From assembly GCA_023391835.1 (NCBI GenBank), contig JAEWAE010000021.1:1-63277 (forward strand): a stretch of DNA of 63,277 bases, written 5' to 3'. The notes under the pieces were generated by a model. It saw only the letters and a program-made list of their open reading frames with translations. It did no database searches and was not told the DNA's origin. The DNA comes from Bacillota bacterium (GTDB lineage: Bacteria > Bacillota > Clostridia > Oscillospirales > Ethanoligenentaceae). The first letter of the stretch is position 1; every line of letters starts with the position of its first letter. The translations under genes and the position numbers were made by a program. Below, one piece after another: positions 1 through 8,457 of this stretch.

Positions 1-20
1 GCCCCGTCGTGAGCGGGGCC
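1..20. terminator. Possible glnN terminator hairpin at window edge
   Basis: A GCCCCG/CGGGGC stem lies just beyond the glnN stop codon. Any U-tract for minus-strand transcription would fall outside the window, so this is only a candidate. Confidence 0.3.
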
Positions 21-51
21 GCCGTCAAAAAATAAGGGGGTAAAGGAAGAA

Positions 52-2139
52 TCACACTTTGAAAAGAAGGTCAGAGTAGACCGGCACCGGCCAGATGTCG
101 GCGGGGACGATCGGCTCCAAGGTGTCGATGACCGCACGGGTAGCGGCCAGCGCCGTGGTGACGGCGTCGTGATAGGCCAGAGCGCTCGCACGGTTGTCGG
201 CAATGGCACCGGCCTTATCGGCGGCGGCTTCCAGCTTCACCGTTTCGTCGGCCAGCGAATCGGCCAGCTCGGAAACCTTGGTCAGCCGGGCATCCAGCGA
301 TTTGCTGGTCACGCCGGCATTCTTGGCACGTGCCAGCTTCGAAGCGTAAGTATAGGCGGCCGGCAGCAGTTGACGGTTGACGATGTCGACCAGCGTCCGC
401 GCCTCAATGTTGATGGTCTTGGAGTATTTTTCCAGCAGAATATCGTAGCGAGAAGAAACCTCCACCGGCGACAGCACATTCTGCCGGCTGAACACGTCGA
501 TATTCTTCTGATCCTTCAGCACGTCGATGGCAAGCACCGTGTTGGGGATGTTGGGCAGGCCGCGCTTGGCCGCTTCCGCCACCCACTCGTCGGTATAGTT
601 GTTGCCGTTGAAGATGATCTTCTTGTGCTTCTGGATGATTTCCTTGATGAGGGAAACGGCGTCGACTTCCAGATCTTCCGTCTTTTCCAGCTTGTCGGCA
701 ATTTCGGAAAGCGACTGGGCCACGATGGTGTTGAGGGTGTAGCAGGGCTCCGCGATGTTGGCGGAAGAGCCGCACATACGGAACTCAAACTTGTTGCCCG
801 TGAAAGCGAACGGCGAAGTGCGGTTGCGATCGGTCGCGTCCTTGGTGATGGTCGGGATGGAAGAGATGCCGAGGTTTGTCTTGATGCGCTCGATGCTGTC
901 GTAGGTCGACTCGTTCTCGACGGCGTCGATGACCTTTTCCAGCTCCTCGCCGACAAACATCGAAATGATGGCCGGAGGCGCTTCGTTGGCGCCCAGGCGG
1001 TGATCGTTGCCCGCACTGGCGACCGAGAGCCGCAGCAAGTCGGAGTATTCATCCACCGCTTTGATCACGGCCGACAAAAACACCAGGAACTGCACGTTCT
1101 TGCTTGGGTCCATGCCGGGCTCGAGCAGGTTTTCGCCCTCGTCGGTGGCAATGGACCAGTTGATGTGCTTGCCGCTGCCGTTGACGCCGTCGAACGGCTT
1201 CTCGTGCAGCAGAGCGGTGAGCCCGTGCCGCTTGGCGATCTTCTTCATCAGCTCCATGACCAGCTCGTTGTGGTCGGCGGCCATGCTGGCGGGGTCGAAT
1301 ATAATGGCCAGCTCGTGCTGGGCCGGGGCCACCTCGTTGTGCTTGGTGCGGGCGGTGATGCCCAGCTTCCACAGTTCCTGATCCAGATCATGCATGAACT
1401 CGGTGATTTTAATGCGCAGGGTGCCGAAGTACTGGTCCTCCATCTCCTGCCCCTTGGGAGGCTTGGAGCCGAAGAGCGTGCGGCCGGTGAGGATCAGGTC
1501 GAGGCGCTTTTCATAGTTGGCGCGGTTGACCAGGAAGTATTCCTGCTCCGGGCCGACGGTGGCGGTGACCTTCTTGGCTTTCTCGTTGCCGAAGACTTTC
1601 AGCACACGCAGCGCCTGGGCGCTCAGGGCTTCGGTGGAGCGCAGCAGCGGAGTCTTCAGATCCAGCGCTTCGCCGGTATAGGAAAAGAACGCCGTCGGGA
1701 TGTAAAGGGTGCCTTCCTTGACAAAAGCAGGGGAGGTGCAGTCCCACACCGTGTAGCCTCTGGCCTCGAAGGTAGCGCGCAGGCCGCCGGAGGGGAAGGA
1801 GGAGGCGTCGGGCTCGCCCCTGACCAGTTCCTTGCCCGAGAATTCCAGCACCACGTTGCCGTCGCCGGTGGGGGCGATGAAGGAATCGTGCTTCTCGGCG
1901 GTGATGCCGGTCAGCGGCTGGAACCAGTGGGTGAAATGGGTGGCACCCTTTTCCACCGCCCACTCTTTCATCGCGGCGGCGACTTCGTCCGCAATGGAAG
2001 CGTCGATGGGCAGCCCCGCCTCGATGGTCTTTTTCAAAGCCTTGTAGGTGGTTTTGGACAGACGAGCCCGCATCACGGCGTCGTTGAAGACATACTCCCC
2101 GAAAATGGTGGCGGGTGTCTGCAGCGCTTGATTTTCCAT
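52..2139 (-). CDS. glnN: Glutamine synthetase type III (GlnN)
   Basis: ATP-dependent condensation of glutamate and ammonia to glutamine in the cytoplasm. The 695-residue length is typical of the long GSIII class and far above the roughly 450 of GSI. Family-typical segments are visible: an N-terminal FGEYVFND region, the central EQEYFLVN segment with catalytic-domain glutamates, NEVAPAQHE, and HINWSIAT for substrate and nucleotide binding. The ATG is preceded by AAGGGGG at a suitable distance. A promoter and a terminator-like leader hairpin lie upstream (separate entries), suggesting transcript attenuation. asnB lies upstream on the same strand, giving a nitrogen-assimilation pair. Identification is firm; the regulatory reading is inference. 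Confidence 0.96.
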   Translation of the reverse strand: MENQALQTPATIFGEYVFNDAVMRARLSKTTYKALKKTIEAGLPIDASIADEVAAAMKEWAVEKGATHFTHWFQPLTGITAEKHDSFIAPTGDGNVVLEFSGKELVRGEPDASSFPSGGLRATFEARGYTVWDCTSPAFVKEGTLYIPTAFFSYTGEALDLKTPLLRSTEALSAQALRVLKVFGNEKAKKVTATVGPEQEYFLVNRANYEKRLDLILTGRTLFGSKPPKGQEMEDQYFGTLRIKITEFMHDLDQELWKLGITARTKHNEVAPAQHELAIIFDPASMAADHNELVMELMKKIAKRHGLTALLHEKPFDGVNGSGKHINWSIATDEGENLLEPGMDPSKNVQFLVFLSAVIKAVDEYSDLLRLSVASAGNDHRLGANEAPPAIISMFVGEELEKVIDAVENESTYDSIERIKTNLGISSIPTITKDATDRNRTSPFAFTGNKFEFRMCGSSANIAEPCYTLNTIVAQSLSEIADKLEKTEDLEVDAVSLIKEIIQKHKKIIFNGNNYTDEWVAEAAKRGLPNIPNTVLAIDVLKDQKNIDVFSRQNVLSPVEVSSRYDILLEKYSKTINIEARTLVDIVNRQLLPAAYTYASKLARAKNAGVTSKSLDARLTKVSELADSLADETVKLEAAADKAGAIADNRASALAYHDAVTTALAATRAVIDTLEPIVPADIWPVPVYSDLLFKV

Positions 2140-2166
2140 TGAAAAACCCCCTTGACGTTTTGAAGG

Positions 2167-2210
2167 ATAAAATAAAGGCGTTCACAACAAAACTGTCGTG
2201 AAACGCCTTT
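2167..2210 (-). terminator. Attenuator-like hairpin in the glnN leader
   Basis: On the minus strand the arms AAAGGCGTT(T)CACGACA and TGTTGTGAACGCCTTT pair over about 16 bp with one bulge. They are followed by ATTTTAT, the layout of an intrinsic terminator. It lies between the best promoter (2230-2258) and the glnN ATG at 2139, so glnN transcripts must read through it. It could also terminate asnB transcripts. Confidence 0.7.
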
Positions 2211-2229
2211 GTTTCGCAATTACTCGTTC

Positions 2230-2258
2230 ATTTTACCATGGATCGTCCCGGTTTGCAA
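2230..2258 (-). promoter_or_regulatory. Sigma-A promoter for glnN
   Basis: TTGCAA, a 17-bp spacer, then TAAAAT on the minus strand. It lies about 90 bp upstream of the glnN start and just before the leader hairpin. Confidence 0.6.
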
Positions 2259-2334
2259 GTTCCAAAACGGAAAATTCATTTGGAATCCGGAGACGGAGAC
2301 TGTGCAAATTCACGGTGTCGTGCAGGATGCCGCA

Positions 2335-4176
2335 TCAGATATCCAGCTCCACCCGGTACTCCGCAAGCCAGGTGTTGAGCTGGAGCAGATAGGCGATGAG
2401 CTGGGGCCCGGTCATCAGCTGACCGAACCAGGGGGTCTTGTAGGCCGCGCCGCCAGTATCCACAAGTTCGCGGATCGTCTGCCGGTCCAGCAGCTGCATC
2501 ACCGGCGCGTGGGGGTCGCGCAGCACCTCTTCCATCATCCGACAGACGATGGCGGTGTATTCCGGATTGTGGGTCTTTGGGTAGGGACTTTTTTTGCGCG
2601 TGATGATTTCGGCGGGCAGCAGCCCTTCGCAGGCCCGGCGCAGCAGCCCCTTTTCCCGCCCGCCGGCGAATTTGACGGCCGGGGGAATGTTGAACGCGTA
2701 CTGCACCAGCCGGTAATCGGCAAAGGGCACCCGTACCTCCAGACTGTTGGACATGGACATACGGTCTTTGCGGTTGAGGAGGTTTACCATGAACCACTTG
2801 ATGTTGAGATAAAAAAGTTCCCGCATGCGGGCGTCGAGCTTCGGCTCGTTTTCCCCGTGGGGCACCCGGCGCAGAGTGTCGAGATACTGCTGCCGGGTGT
2901 ACTCGGCCACGGGCAGCGAGCGCAGACCGGGGGCGAGGATGGCCCGCCGGTCATCCACAAACCGCGACCAGGGGAAGGTGTCGGCGTAAATCATTTCCTC
3001 ATGGGTGTACCAGGGGTAGCCGCCAAAGACCTCATCCGCGCATTCGCCCGACAGGGCCACGACGAAATCGCGGCGGATTTCCCGGCAAAACAGGAAAAGC
3101 GACGAGTCGATATCCGCCATGCCGGGCAGATCGCGGGCAAAGACCGCCTGGGTCAGCGCACGGGCCAGGGCCGGGTGGCCCAGCGTCACCACGCGGTGGT
3201 CGGTGCCGAGCCAGCGCGCCATCTTTTCGGCCCATTCCGAGTCGGGGGTGGGCTGAAACAGCGACGGCTTGAAATACCGGGCGTTGTCGGCGTAGTCGAT
3301 GGTGTAGGTGGTGAGCCGCCGGCCGCGGGTCTTGAAATCCGCCGCCGCCACAGCCGAGATCACCGAGGAATCCAGCCCGCCGGAAAGGAAACAGCACAGC
3401 GGCACGTCGCCCACCAACTGCCGCCGCACGGCGTCGGTGAGCAGCCCGCGCAGATGCGCGGCGGCTTCATCCTCGGTTTCGGTGAAATCCTCCACCTCCG
3501 GGTGCCAGTATTCGGTGAGCGTCTCTTTTCCCGCCCCCACCGTCAGGCAGCAGGCGGGCGGCACTTCCCTCACACCCTTGAAGGTGCCGCTCCCCGGGGC
3601 GCTGGCGGGCCCCAGCGCGAAAATTTCGGTCAGCCCGTCCCGGTCGATGACCGGGCGCACGGCCGGATGGGCCAGCAGCGTCTTGAGCTCCGACCCGAAA
3701 ATCAGCGAGCTGCCCCGCCGCGCGTAAAACAGCGGCTTGACGCCCAATGGGTCCCTCGCCAGGAAAACTTCGCGCCGCAGCGGGTCCCACACCGCGAAGG
3801 CAAAGATGCCGTTGAGCCGCCGGAGGCATTCCGCTCCCCAGCATATGTAAGCCGTCAGCAGTACCTCGGTGTCGGAATACGAGTCAAAAGCATAGCCCTT
3901 GCCGGCAAGCTCCCGGCGCAGTTCGTCGGTGTTGTAAAGCTCGCCGTTATACACCAGCACATATTCCCGCCCGGCCGCCGTTTTGCGCATGGGCTGGGCA
4001 CCGCCCGCCGGGTCGACCACGATCAGCCGCCGGTGGCCGAAAAGCACGTGCTCCGACTCGAAATATCCCTCACTGTCGGGGCCGCGCAGCCGCAGCGTGT
4101 CGGTCATGCGCCGGATGACGGCGCCGCTTTCCCGCAGGTCTTTTTCAAAATCAATCCATCCCGCGATTCCGCACAT
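2335..4176 (-). CDS. asnB: Asparagine synthase, glutamine-hydrolysing
   Basis: Converts aspartate, glutamine and ATP to asparagine. The start was chosen so that the protein begins MCGIAGW, because the class II glutamine amidotransferase needs Cys2 as N-terminal nucleophile after Met removal. A longer frame exists upstream (to 4194), but the AAAGGGTGG Shine-Dalgarno fits this ATG. The N-terminal Ntn amidotransferase domain includes RGPDSEGY and VYNGELYN. The C-terminal synthetase domain has the PP-loop LSGGLDSS near residue 260. At 613 residues it matches the usual AsnB length. It sits upstream of glnN on the same strand. Confidence 0.96.
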   Translation of the reverse strand: MCGIAGWIDFEKDLRESGAVIRRMTDTLRLRGPDSEGYFESEHVLFGHRRLIVVDPAGGAQPMRKTAAGREYVLVYNGELYNTDELRRELAGKGYAFDSYSDTEVLLTAYICWGAECLRRLNGIFAFAVWDPLRREVFLARDPLGVKPLFYARRGSSLIFGSELKTLLAHPAVRPVIDRDGLTEIFALGPASAPGSGTFKGVREVPPACCLTVGAGKETLTEYWHPEVEDFTETEDEAAAHLRGLLTDAVRRQLVGDVPLCCFLSGGLDSSVISAVAAADFKTRGRRLTTYTIDYADNARYFKPSLFQPTPDSEWAEKMARWLGTDHRVVTLGHPALARALTQAVFARDLPGMADIDSSLFLFCREIRRDFVVALSGECADEVFGGYPWYTHEEMIYADTFPWSRFVDDRRAILAPGLRSLPVAEYTRQQYLDTLRRVPHGENEPKLDARMRELFYLNIKWFMVNLLNRKDRMSMSNSLEVRVPFADYRLVQYAFNIPPAVKFAGGREKGLLRRACEGLLPAEIITRKKSPYPKTHNPEYTAIVCRMMEEVLRDPHAPVMQLLDRQTIRELVDTGGAAYKTPWFGQLMTGPQLIAYLLQLNTWLAEYRVELDI

Positions 4177-4240
4177 TTTCATCCACCCTTTCACAATCAG
4201 AATATGGGGAGCGGTGCAGAGTGTGAAAAATCGCGGTGCA

Positions 4241-4274
4241 TAAAAATTCCCCCGGCCGCAGCAGCCGGGGGAAT
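4241..4274 (-). terminator. Terminator of the GT39-like gene
   Basis: ATTCCCCCGGC and GCCGGGGGAAT form a perfect 11-bp stem with a 7-nt loop. On the minus strand it is followed by a T5 run (AATTTTTATG). It lies between the glycosyltransferase stop (4385) and the asnB start. Confidence 0.85.
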
Positions 4275-4384
4275 CGAATAAAGAGGGGAATGGGGAAAGT
4301 GTGGAAAACCGAATCCGCTTTTCAGCATACCCGCAGGCCGTGAACCGGTCGTGAACAACCCGTAAAAATTCGGTGAATCGCGCG

Positions 4385-5887
4385 CTACAGCACGTAAAAC
4401 GCCACGGAAAGCGTGCAGAATACGAGGATCAGGCACTCCTCCGCGCGGGCGGCCAGGCGGGCCGCCGGGTGCCTGCTGCCGCGCAGTGCGGAAAATGAAT
4501 CGCCTAAAAAGGCGGCGCCCACCACGCAGGTGGGGACGATATAGCGGTAATCCATGGTGCAGGCAAATGGGTATTTGATGTTGAAATATACGAACGACGC
4601 CATCATGACGCCCCACAGACCCGTGAACATCCACGCGCCGGGGCTGCGCCGGCGCACTGTCCCGACCACCATGGCCGCCAGCGACCACAGGATGAGCAGC
4701 GCGTTTACCGCCACCAGCAGTGTGGCCAGGGCGCGCAGATACCAGCTGTACCAGTATTCGCCGAAAACCGAACACTTGATGGTGTAGATCCAGAGCTGAT
4801 AATCCGACCGCACCTGACAGTACGGCACCGTAAAGAGCTGGGTGGGTGAAAACAGGCCGAAACGCTGCCACAGCGAGCGGTAGCCGACGTACAGATAAGA
4901 ATTGACCGACAGCGGCAGCACATAGCCCAGCGGCTGACGGAAAAGAATCCAGTTGCGCACCGGATACCACAGCCCCAGCGGCAGGCATACAGCGCCGAAG
5001 GCCGCAAACTGGCCGAAAAGGCGGGGCAGGGAGGGTCGCTTCCCCCGCCGGCGCAGCAGCATCACCAGAAAGGCAGCGGCGGTGATCACGGCCACCAGCG
5101 CACCGGAAAATTTGGCGCTCATGGCGCAGCCGATGAGCACAGCCAGCGTGAGGATATGCCGCATGGTGGGCCGATGGTACCACCGGACGGTGTAAAGCAG
5201 CGCGGCCATGAAGAAAAAGATCATCAGCATGTCGTTGTTGATGCTCGAGGCCAGTATGAAAAAGGTGGGGTGAAAGGCCAGCAGCGTCATCGCCGCGAGC
5301 TTGGTCCGCCGGTCGACCCCCAGCTCCTCAAAAAGCCGCAGGCAGACGATCAGCGTGGCGCACGAGGCAAAGGCCGGTACGAGCTTCGCGCCTTCGAACC
5401 ACTCGTTGAGCCCCGAGCCGGGCGACAGCACGGAATAGACCCGCACCGCCAGCGCCTCCAGAATATGACTCAGCGGCGGGTGGTAAAACTGCCCGGCGTT
5501 GGAATCGGGCAGCCGCAGCTGTGTCAGAATCGTATAAATATAGCGCAGATGGCCGGAATCGTTGAGCGTGTCCACATCGTGGGCACGCACCGAGTAGGAA
5601 GTGTACAGCATATATCCGATGCGCATCACAATGCCGCTGCCCACCAGCGCGTGCAGTATCCGCGTGTCGGTGGGGGTGGTGTCCCCGCGCAGCAGCAGCC
5701 CGGCGATGATCAGCAGCGCCGCGGCCATCAGCACCCGCACCGCTACTTGATCCAGCGCCACCCGGCCGCCCAGCGCGGCGCTCACCCGCACGACGGGCTC
5801 CACAATTAGGAAACTCACCGTCACCACGGCCGCGATGACCGCATAGACCCGCCCGCCGTGCAGCCAGCCTTTCATCGCTTGATTCAT
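4385..5887 (-). CDS. Polytopic membrane glycosyltransferase, GT39/PMT-like
   Basis: A 500-residue protein with about ten or more hydrophobic segments. An early loop has the acidic pair typical of GT-C enzymes (ARAHDVDTLNDSGHLRYIY), followed by YHPPLSH, which resembles the PMT/ArnT fold that moves sugars from polyprenyl-phosphate carriers on the outer face of the membrane. The chosen ATG (MNQAMKGW) has GGAGGAATCAGTC directly upstream. A longer open frame extends to 6193 but is low-complexity GC-rich sequence without a ribosome site. Acceptor and donor cannot be told from sequence. It has no obvious operon partner and ends at its own terminator. Confidence 0.75.
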   Translation of the reverse strand: MNQAMKGWLHGGRVYAVIAAVVTVSFLIVEPVVRVSAALGGRVALDQVAVRVLMAAALLIIAGLLLRGDTTPTDTRILHALVGSGIVMRIGYMLYTSYSVRAHDVDTLNDSGHLRYIYTILTQLRLPDSNAGQFYHPPLSHILEALAVRVYSVLSPGSGLNEWFEGAKLVPAFASCATLIVCLRLFEELGVDRRTKLAAMTLLAFHPTFFILASSINNDMLMIFFFMAALLYTVRWYHRPTMRHILTLAVLIGCAMSAKFSGALVAVITAAAFLVMLLRRRGKRPSLPRLFGQFAAFGAVCLPLGLWYPVRNWILFRQPLGYVLPLSVNSYLYVGYRSLWQRFGLFSPTQLFTVPYCQVRSDYQLWIYTIKCSVFGEYWYSWYLRALATLLVAVNALLILWSLAAMVVGTVRRRSPGAWMFTGLWGVMMASFVYFNIKYPFACTMDYRYIVPTCVVGAAFLGDSFSALRGSRHPAARLAARAEECLILVFCTLSVAFYVL

Positions 5888-6104
5888 GACTGATTCCTCC
5901 GTTGCCGCGGGCGTATAAGGGCCGGTTTCGCCGCACGTGATGCGAAACCAGCCGCGCCGTGCAGGATTGCCCTTTGGCGCCAAAGTTGTGGCCGCCGGAT
6001 TTGAAACCGCCCCGTCGGGGAAATTCCCCGCCCGACGGCCGCAAAATCCGGCTTTATGAGAGGCAGGGGACACGCCCCCGCCCTCCGGTTTTCTTATTAT
6101 AGCA
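5888..6104 (-). promoter_or_regulatory. Promoter and structured 5' leader of the GT39-like gene
   Basis: Minus-strand TGCTATAAT (extended -10 at 6096-6104) has no good -35. The roughly 200-nt leader that follows contains a 9-bp stem GCCGGATTT/AAATCCGGC (5994-6002 with 6044-6052) enclosing a second GC-rich hairpin. A separate 8-bp stem GGTTTCGC/GCGAAACC lies at 5924-5949. No coding gene is supported in this 302-bp gap. Confidence 0.4.
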
Positions 6105-6134
6105 TACAATCCGGCCCGGGGGCATCCCGCCCGC

Positions 6135-6172
6135 AAAAAAAGCCCGGGCGCTCCCGCGGGAACGCGCCGGGC
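6135..6172 (-). terminator. Terminator of the murK-like kinase gene
   Basis: On the minus strand GCGCCGGGC-type arms pair over 9-10 bp with one bulge and are followed by T7. It lies immediately downstream of the kinase stop codon at 6190. Confidence 0.85.
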
Positions 6173-6189
6173 CGCCCGAGGCGGGGCGA

Positions 6190-7119
6190 TCATTTTTCTT
6201 TCAGACGGTTTTGGGCGATCCGTACGGCGCCCGCGACGGTATCATGGCCGCTGAGCGGGCGAAAAGAAGCCGCCGGATAAAGCCGGGTGAACTGCCGGCG
6301 GAATTCCTGCGCCACTGGTCGGCTGTGGAGCAGCACGCTGCCCGCTGTCACCAGCGGGAAGGACCCGGCCCCAAAACCGAGACGGCGGGCCACGGCGTCG
6401 GCGCACACGGCCATTTCCCGGCCCGCCCGGCACAGAATATCCCCCGCCGTGCGGTCGCCGTCCGAGGCGGCGGTATCCGCAAGCCGGGCCAGCCGCGCGA
6501 TTTCACGCTTGCCGGTTTCGGGCCGGTAGGCCCAGGCGATGAGCTGCGCGGGCGTCTCAAGCCCCAGCTCCCCGAGCACCAGCGCCGTCAGGGCGGTGGC
6601 TCCGGCGCGCCCGTCGGCGCTGCGCGTCACCGCGTGCAGCATCTGCCGGGCAATGTCATAGGCGCTGCCCTCGTCGCCGAGGATATGCCCCCAGCCGCCG
6701 GCCCGGGCGGTGGTGCCGTCCGCTCCACGGCCGTAGCAGATCGAGCCGGTGCCCGACTCCGCCACCACACCCACGCCCTCCGGCGCGCCCTGCCACAGCG
6801 CGGTGATGCCGTCGTTTGTGACAGTAAGCGGGCAGCGGTAACCCTCGGAAAGGAAAATGTCCCGCAGGATGCCCTGCTCCCGCGCCCGGTCGGCGCCCGC
6901 CGCGCCGATGCACAGACTCACGCACTCGTCGGGGGTCGCTTTCAGCTGCGTCTGCGCCTGCCGCAGCAGCCCGACGATGGTGCGCCGCACGGCGTCGGCA
7001 CCCCGCGCGTTCACGTTGCTGCCTGCTCCCTCGGCCCGGCAGAGTATCCGCCCCTCCGGGTCGGCCGCCGCCAGCACCGTCTTGGTGCCCCCGCCGTCGA
7101 TGCCGATGATATGTTTCAT
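6190..7119 (-). CDS. murK: BadF/BadG-type amino-sugar kinase, MurK-like
   Basis: A 309-residue ASKHA-fold kinase that probably phosphorylates GlcNAc and/or MurNAc at C6 in the cytoplasm. MKHIIGIDGGGTKT is the phosphate-1 motif of the BcrAD/BadF family. ESGTGSICYGRG and GGWGHILGDEGSAYDIARQ are highly characteristic of GlcNAc and MurK-type kinases. The start was set at MKH, with AAAGGA upstream, rather than the longer frame to 7158. It is divergent from an RpiR regulator and belongs to a locus with anmK, namZ and nagZ, which argues for murein-sugar salvage. Family precedent is Clostridium acetobutylicum MurK. The exact substrate is inferred from context. Confidence 0.85.
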   Translation of the reverse strand: MKHIIGIDGGGTKTVLAAADPEGRILCRAEGAGSNVNARGADAVRRTIVGLLRQAQTQLKATPDECVSLCIGAAGADRAREQGILRDIFLSEGYRCPLTVTNDGITALWQGAPEGVGVVAESGTGSICYGRGADGTTARAGGWGHILGDEGSAYDIARQMLHAVTRSADGRAGATALTALVLGELGLETPAQLIAWAYRPETGKREIARLARLADTAASDGDRTAGDILCRAGREMAVCADAVARRLGFGAGSFPLVTAGSVLLHSRPVAQEFRRQFTRLYPAASFRPLSGHDTVAGAVRIAQNRLKEK

Positions 7120-7168
7120 ACGCCACGGGTCCTTTCCGGCCGCCGATAGCCGGCTCACGGCTCCGACG

Positions 7169-7186
7169 GAAATAAATCATTATTTC
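7169..7186. promoter_or_regulatory. Palindrome at the murK transcription start (candidate operator)
   Basis: GAAATAA, 4 bp, TTATTTC: a perfect 7+7 inverted repeat that begins 6 bp downstream of the murK -10 box. This is a likely site for the divergent RpiR-type regulator. A related, more compact repeat lies upstream of the GNAT-anmK operon. Confidence 0.5.
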
Positions 7187-7191
7187 ACGCA

Positions 7192-7220
7192 ATTATAATA
7201 CGCGCGCATAAAAATTTCAA
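7192..7220 (-). promoter_or_regulatory. Sigma-A promoter of murK
   Basis: TTGAAA, 17 bp, TATAAT on the minus strand. This is close to the perfect consensus. Confidence 0.8.
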
Positions 7221-7305
7221 TACGGCGGCCAAACCGAGCGGCCTTTCGGTGCAGCTTTGGGCAGAATGACCGGAAAGAGGCCGTTTCTTTTGGCCGGGAA
7301 TGGGA

Positions 7306-7334
7306 TTGAAACCGCGCTGCCTCTGCCCTATAAT
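7306..7334 (+). promoter_or_regulatory. Sigma-A promoter of the RpiR-type regulator gene
   Basis: TTGAAA, 17 bp, TATAAT. It diverges from the murK promoter, about 85 bp away between the facing -35 boxes. Confidence 0.8.
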
Positions 7335-7419
7335 GGAGGAATAAGGCGACAGCAAAAACAGCGCGGCGGCGCCCGGTGCTCCGGCCCCGGGGTACGCGCG
7401 GGAATGGATTGAGGTTCAG

Positions 7420-8283
7420 GTGGCGGCTAACGACAATATTTTTCTCAAACTTCGCGAGATGCGCGGCACGCTGACCCCGGTGGAGCAGCGGATCGCCGAT
7501 TATGTGCTGGAACATACCGATCAGATACCCGGTCTTTCCATCCGGGAGCTTGCGTCCCACAGCCAGACCAGCGATGCCTCCGTGCTGCGTTTCTGCCGCA
7601 CCATGGGCTTCGACGGCTACCGGCAGTTCATCGTGAGCATTTCCACCTCCATCGGCTCGATGACCGACACGGGGGCCGACCAGTATACCGACATCCGGCC
7701 GGGGGACGATCTCGCCACCATTATCCACAACGTGTCGCTCAACAACTGCCGTTCCATTGAGGATACCATGCGCGTCATCGGCTCGCAGGAAATTGCCGAG
7801 GCGGTGCGCGTGATGAGCCAGGCCCGCAAGATCGAATTTTTCGGCATCGGCGCCTCCGGCCTTGTGTGCATGGATGCCGAGCAGAAATTTATGCGCATCA
7901 ACAAGGTCTGCCATGCCTGCACCGACGGGCATGCCCAGCTGACGGCCGCGGCCCTGCTGCGGCGCGGCGACGTGGCCGTGCTGTTTTCCAATTCCGGCGA
8001 CACCGCCGAGATCCTCGACACCCTGAGGGTGGCCCACCGTTCCGGCGCGGCGGTGATTGCCGTCACCCGTTACAGCCGCAGCCCTTTGGCCGAGGGGGCG
8101 GATATCCGCCTGTTTATTTCCACACCCGAAATCACCATCCGCAGCGGCGCTATGGGCTCGCGCATCGCCATGCTCAACATCGTCGACATCCTGTTTTCAG
8201 CGGTGGCCAGCGAGGAATACGCCAAAGTCAAAAAATATCTGACACTGACCCACGACGTGCTGCTGGATAAGCACCGCAAATAG
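7420..8283 (+). CDS. RpiR/MurR-family transcriptional regulator
   Basis: A 287-residue cytoplasmic regulator. An N-terminal HTH_6 domain (SIRELASHSQTSDASVLRFC, about residues 45-65) precedes a C-terminal SIS sugar-phosphate binding domain (FFGIGASG to FSNSGDTAEIL, about 145-205). It starts with GTG; GAGG lies 6 bp upstream and no in-frame ATG fits. By position it probably controls the murein-sugar genes on both sides, with MurNAc-6P or GlcNAc-6P as likely effector, as for MurR proteins. That ligand is inference. Confidence 0.9.
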   Translation: MAANDNIFLKLREMRGTLTPVEQRIADYVLEHTDQIPGLSIRELASHSQTSDASVLRFCRTMGFDGYRQFIVSISTSIGSMTDTGADQYTDIRPGDDLATIIHNVSLNNCRSIEDTMRVIGSQEIAEAVRVMSQARKIEFFGIGASGLVCMDAEQKFMRINKVCHACTDGHAQLTAAALLRRGDVAVLFSNSGDTAEILDTLRVAHRSGAAVIAVTRYSRSPLAEGADIRLFISTPEITIRSGAMGSRIAMLNIVDILFSAVASEEYAKVKKYLTLTHDVLLDKHRK

Positions 8284-8284
8284 C

Positions 8285-8315
8285 GCCTTCCGTCCGACTG
8301 GGCGGGAGGCTTTGT
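8285..8315 (+). terminator. Terminator of the RpiR-type gene
   Basis: An 11-bp stem (GCCTTCCGTCC with GGGCGGGAGGC, including G-U pairs) begins right after the stop codon. It is followed by a short TTTGT tract, so it is probably leaky. Confidence 0.6.
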
Positions 8316-8328
8316 CGTACATTTGGAT

Positions 8329-8341
8329 GAAATATTATTTC
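8329..8341. promoter_or_regulatory. Short palindrome upstream of the GNAT-anmK promoter
   Basis: GAAAT, 3 bp, ATTTC. The half-site is the same as in the murK palindrome but the spacing is tighter. It lies about 40 bp upstream of the -35 box at 8382. Confidence 0.35.
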
Positions 8342-8381
8342 TAAAATGTTGTAAAATAAATAAAAATTACTCCAAACCATA

Positions 8382-8410
8382 TTGACATCCGCCGGGGAAC
8401 TCGGTATGCT
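8382..8410 (+). promoter_or_regulatory. Sigma-A promoter of GNAT-anmK-namZ-nagZ
   Basis: TTGACA, 17 bp, TATGCT. The start codon of the GNAT gene follows about 45 bp downstream. Confidence 0.75.
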
Positions 8411-8457
8411 GAAACTGCATTGTGACACGGTGCAGACCGAAAGGGAGGGGTTATTGC

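Noticed and set aside
169..2142. A 657-codon open frame on the plus strand opposite glnN
   Set aside because: It has no known motifs, a composition typical of antisense frames in GC-rich genes, and lies fully over a certain gene.
2209..4281. A 690-codon open frame opposite asnB
   Set aside because: Antisense shadow of asnB; low-complexity Gly/Arg/His/Pro composition and no ribosome site.
5888..6193. N-terminal extension of the GT39-like protein
   Set aside because: The extra codons are Arg/Pro/Gly-rich, lack a ribosome site and cross the promoter and folded leader; the ATG with GGAGGAATC is better.
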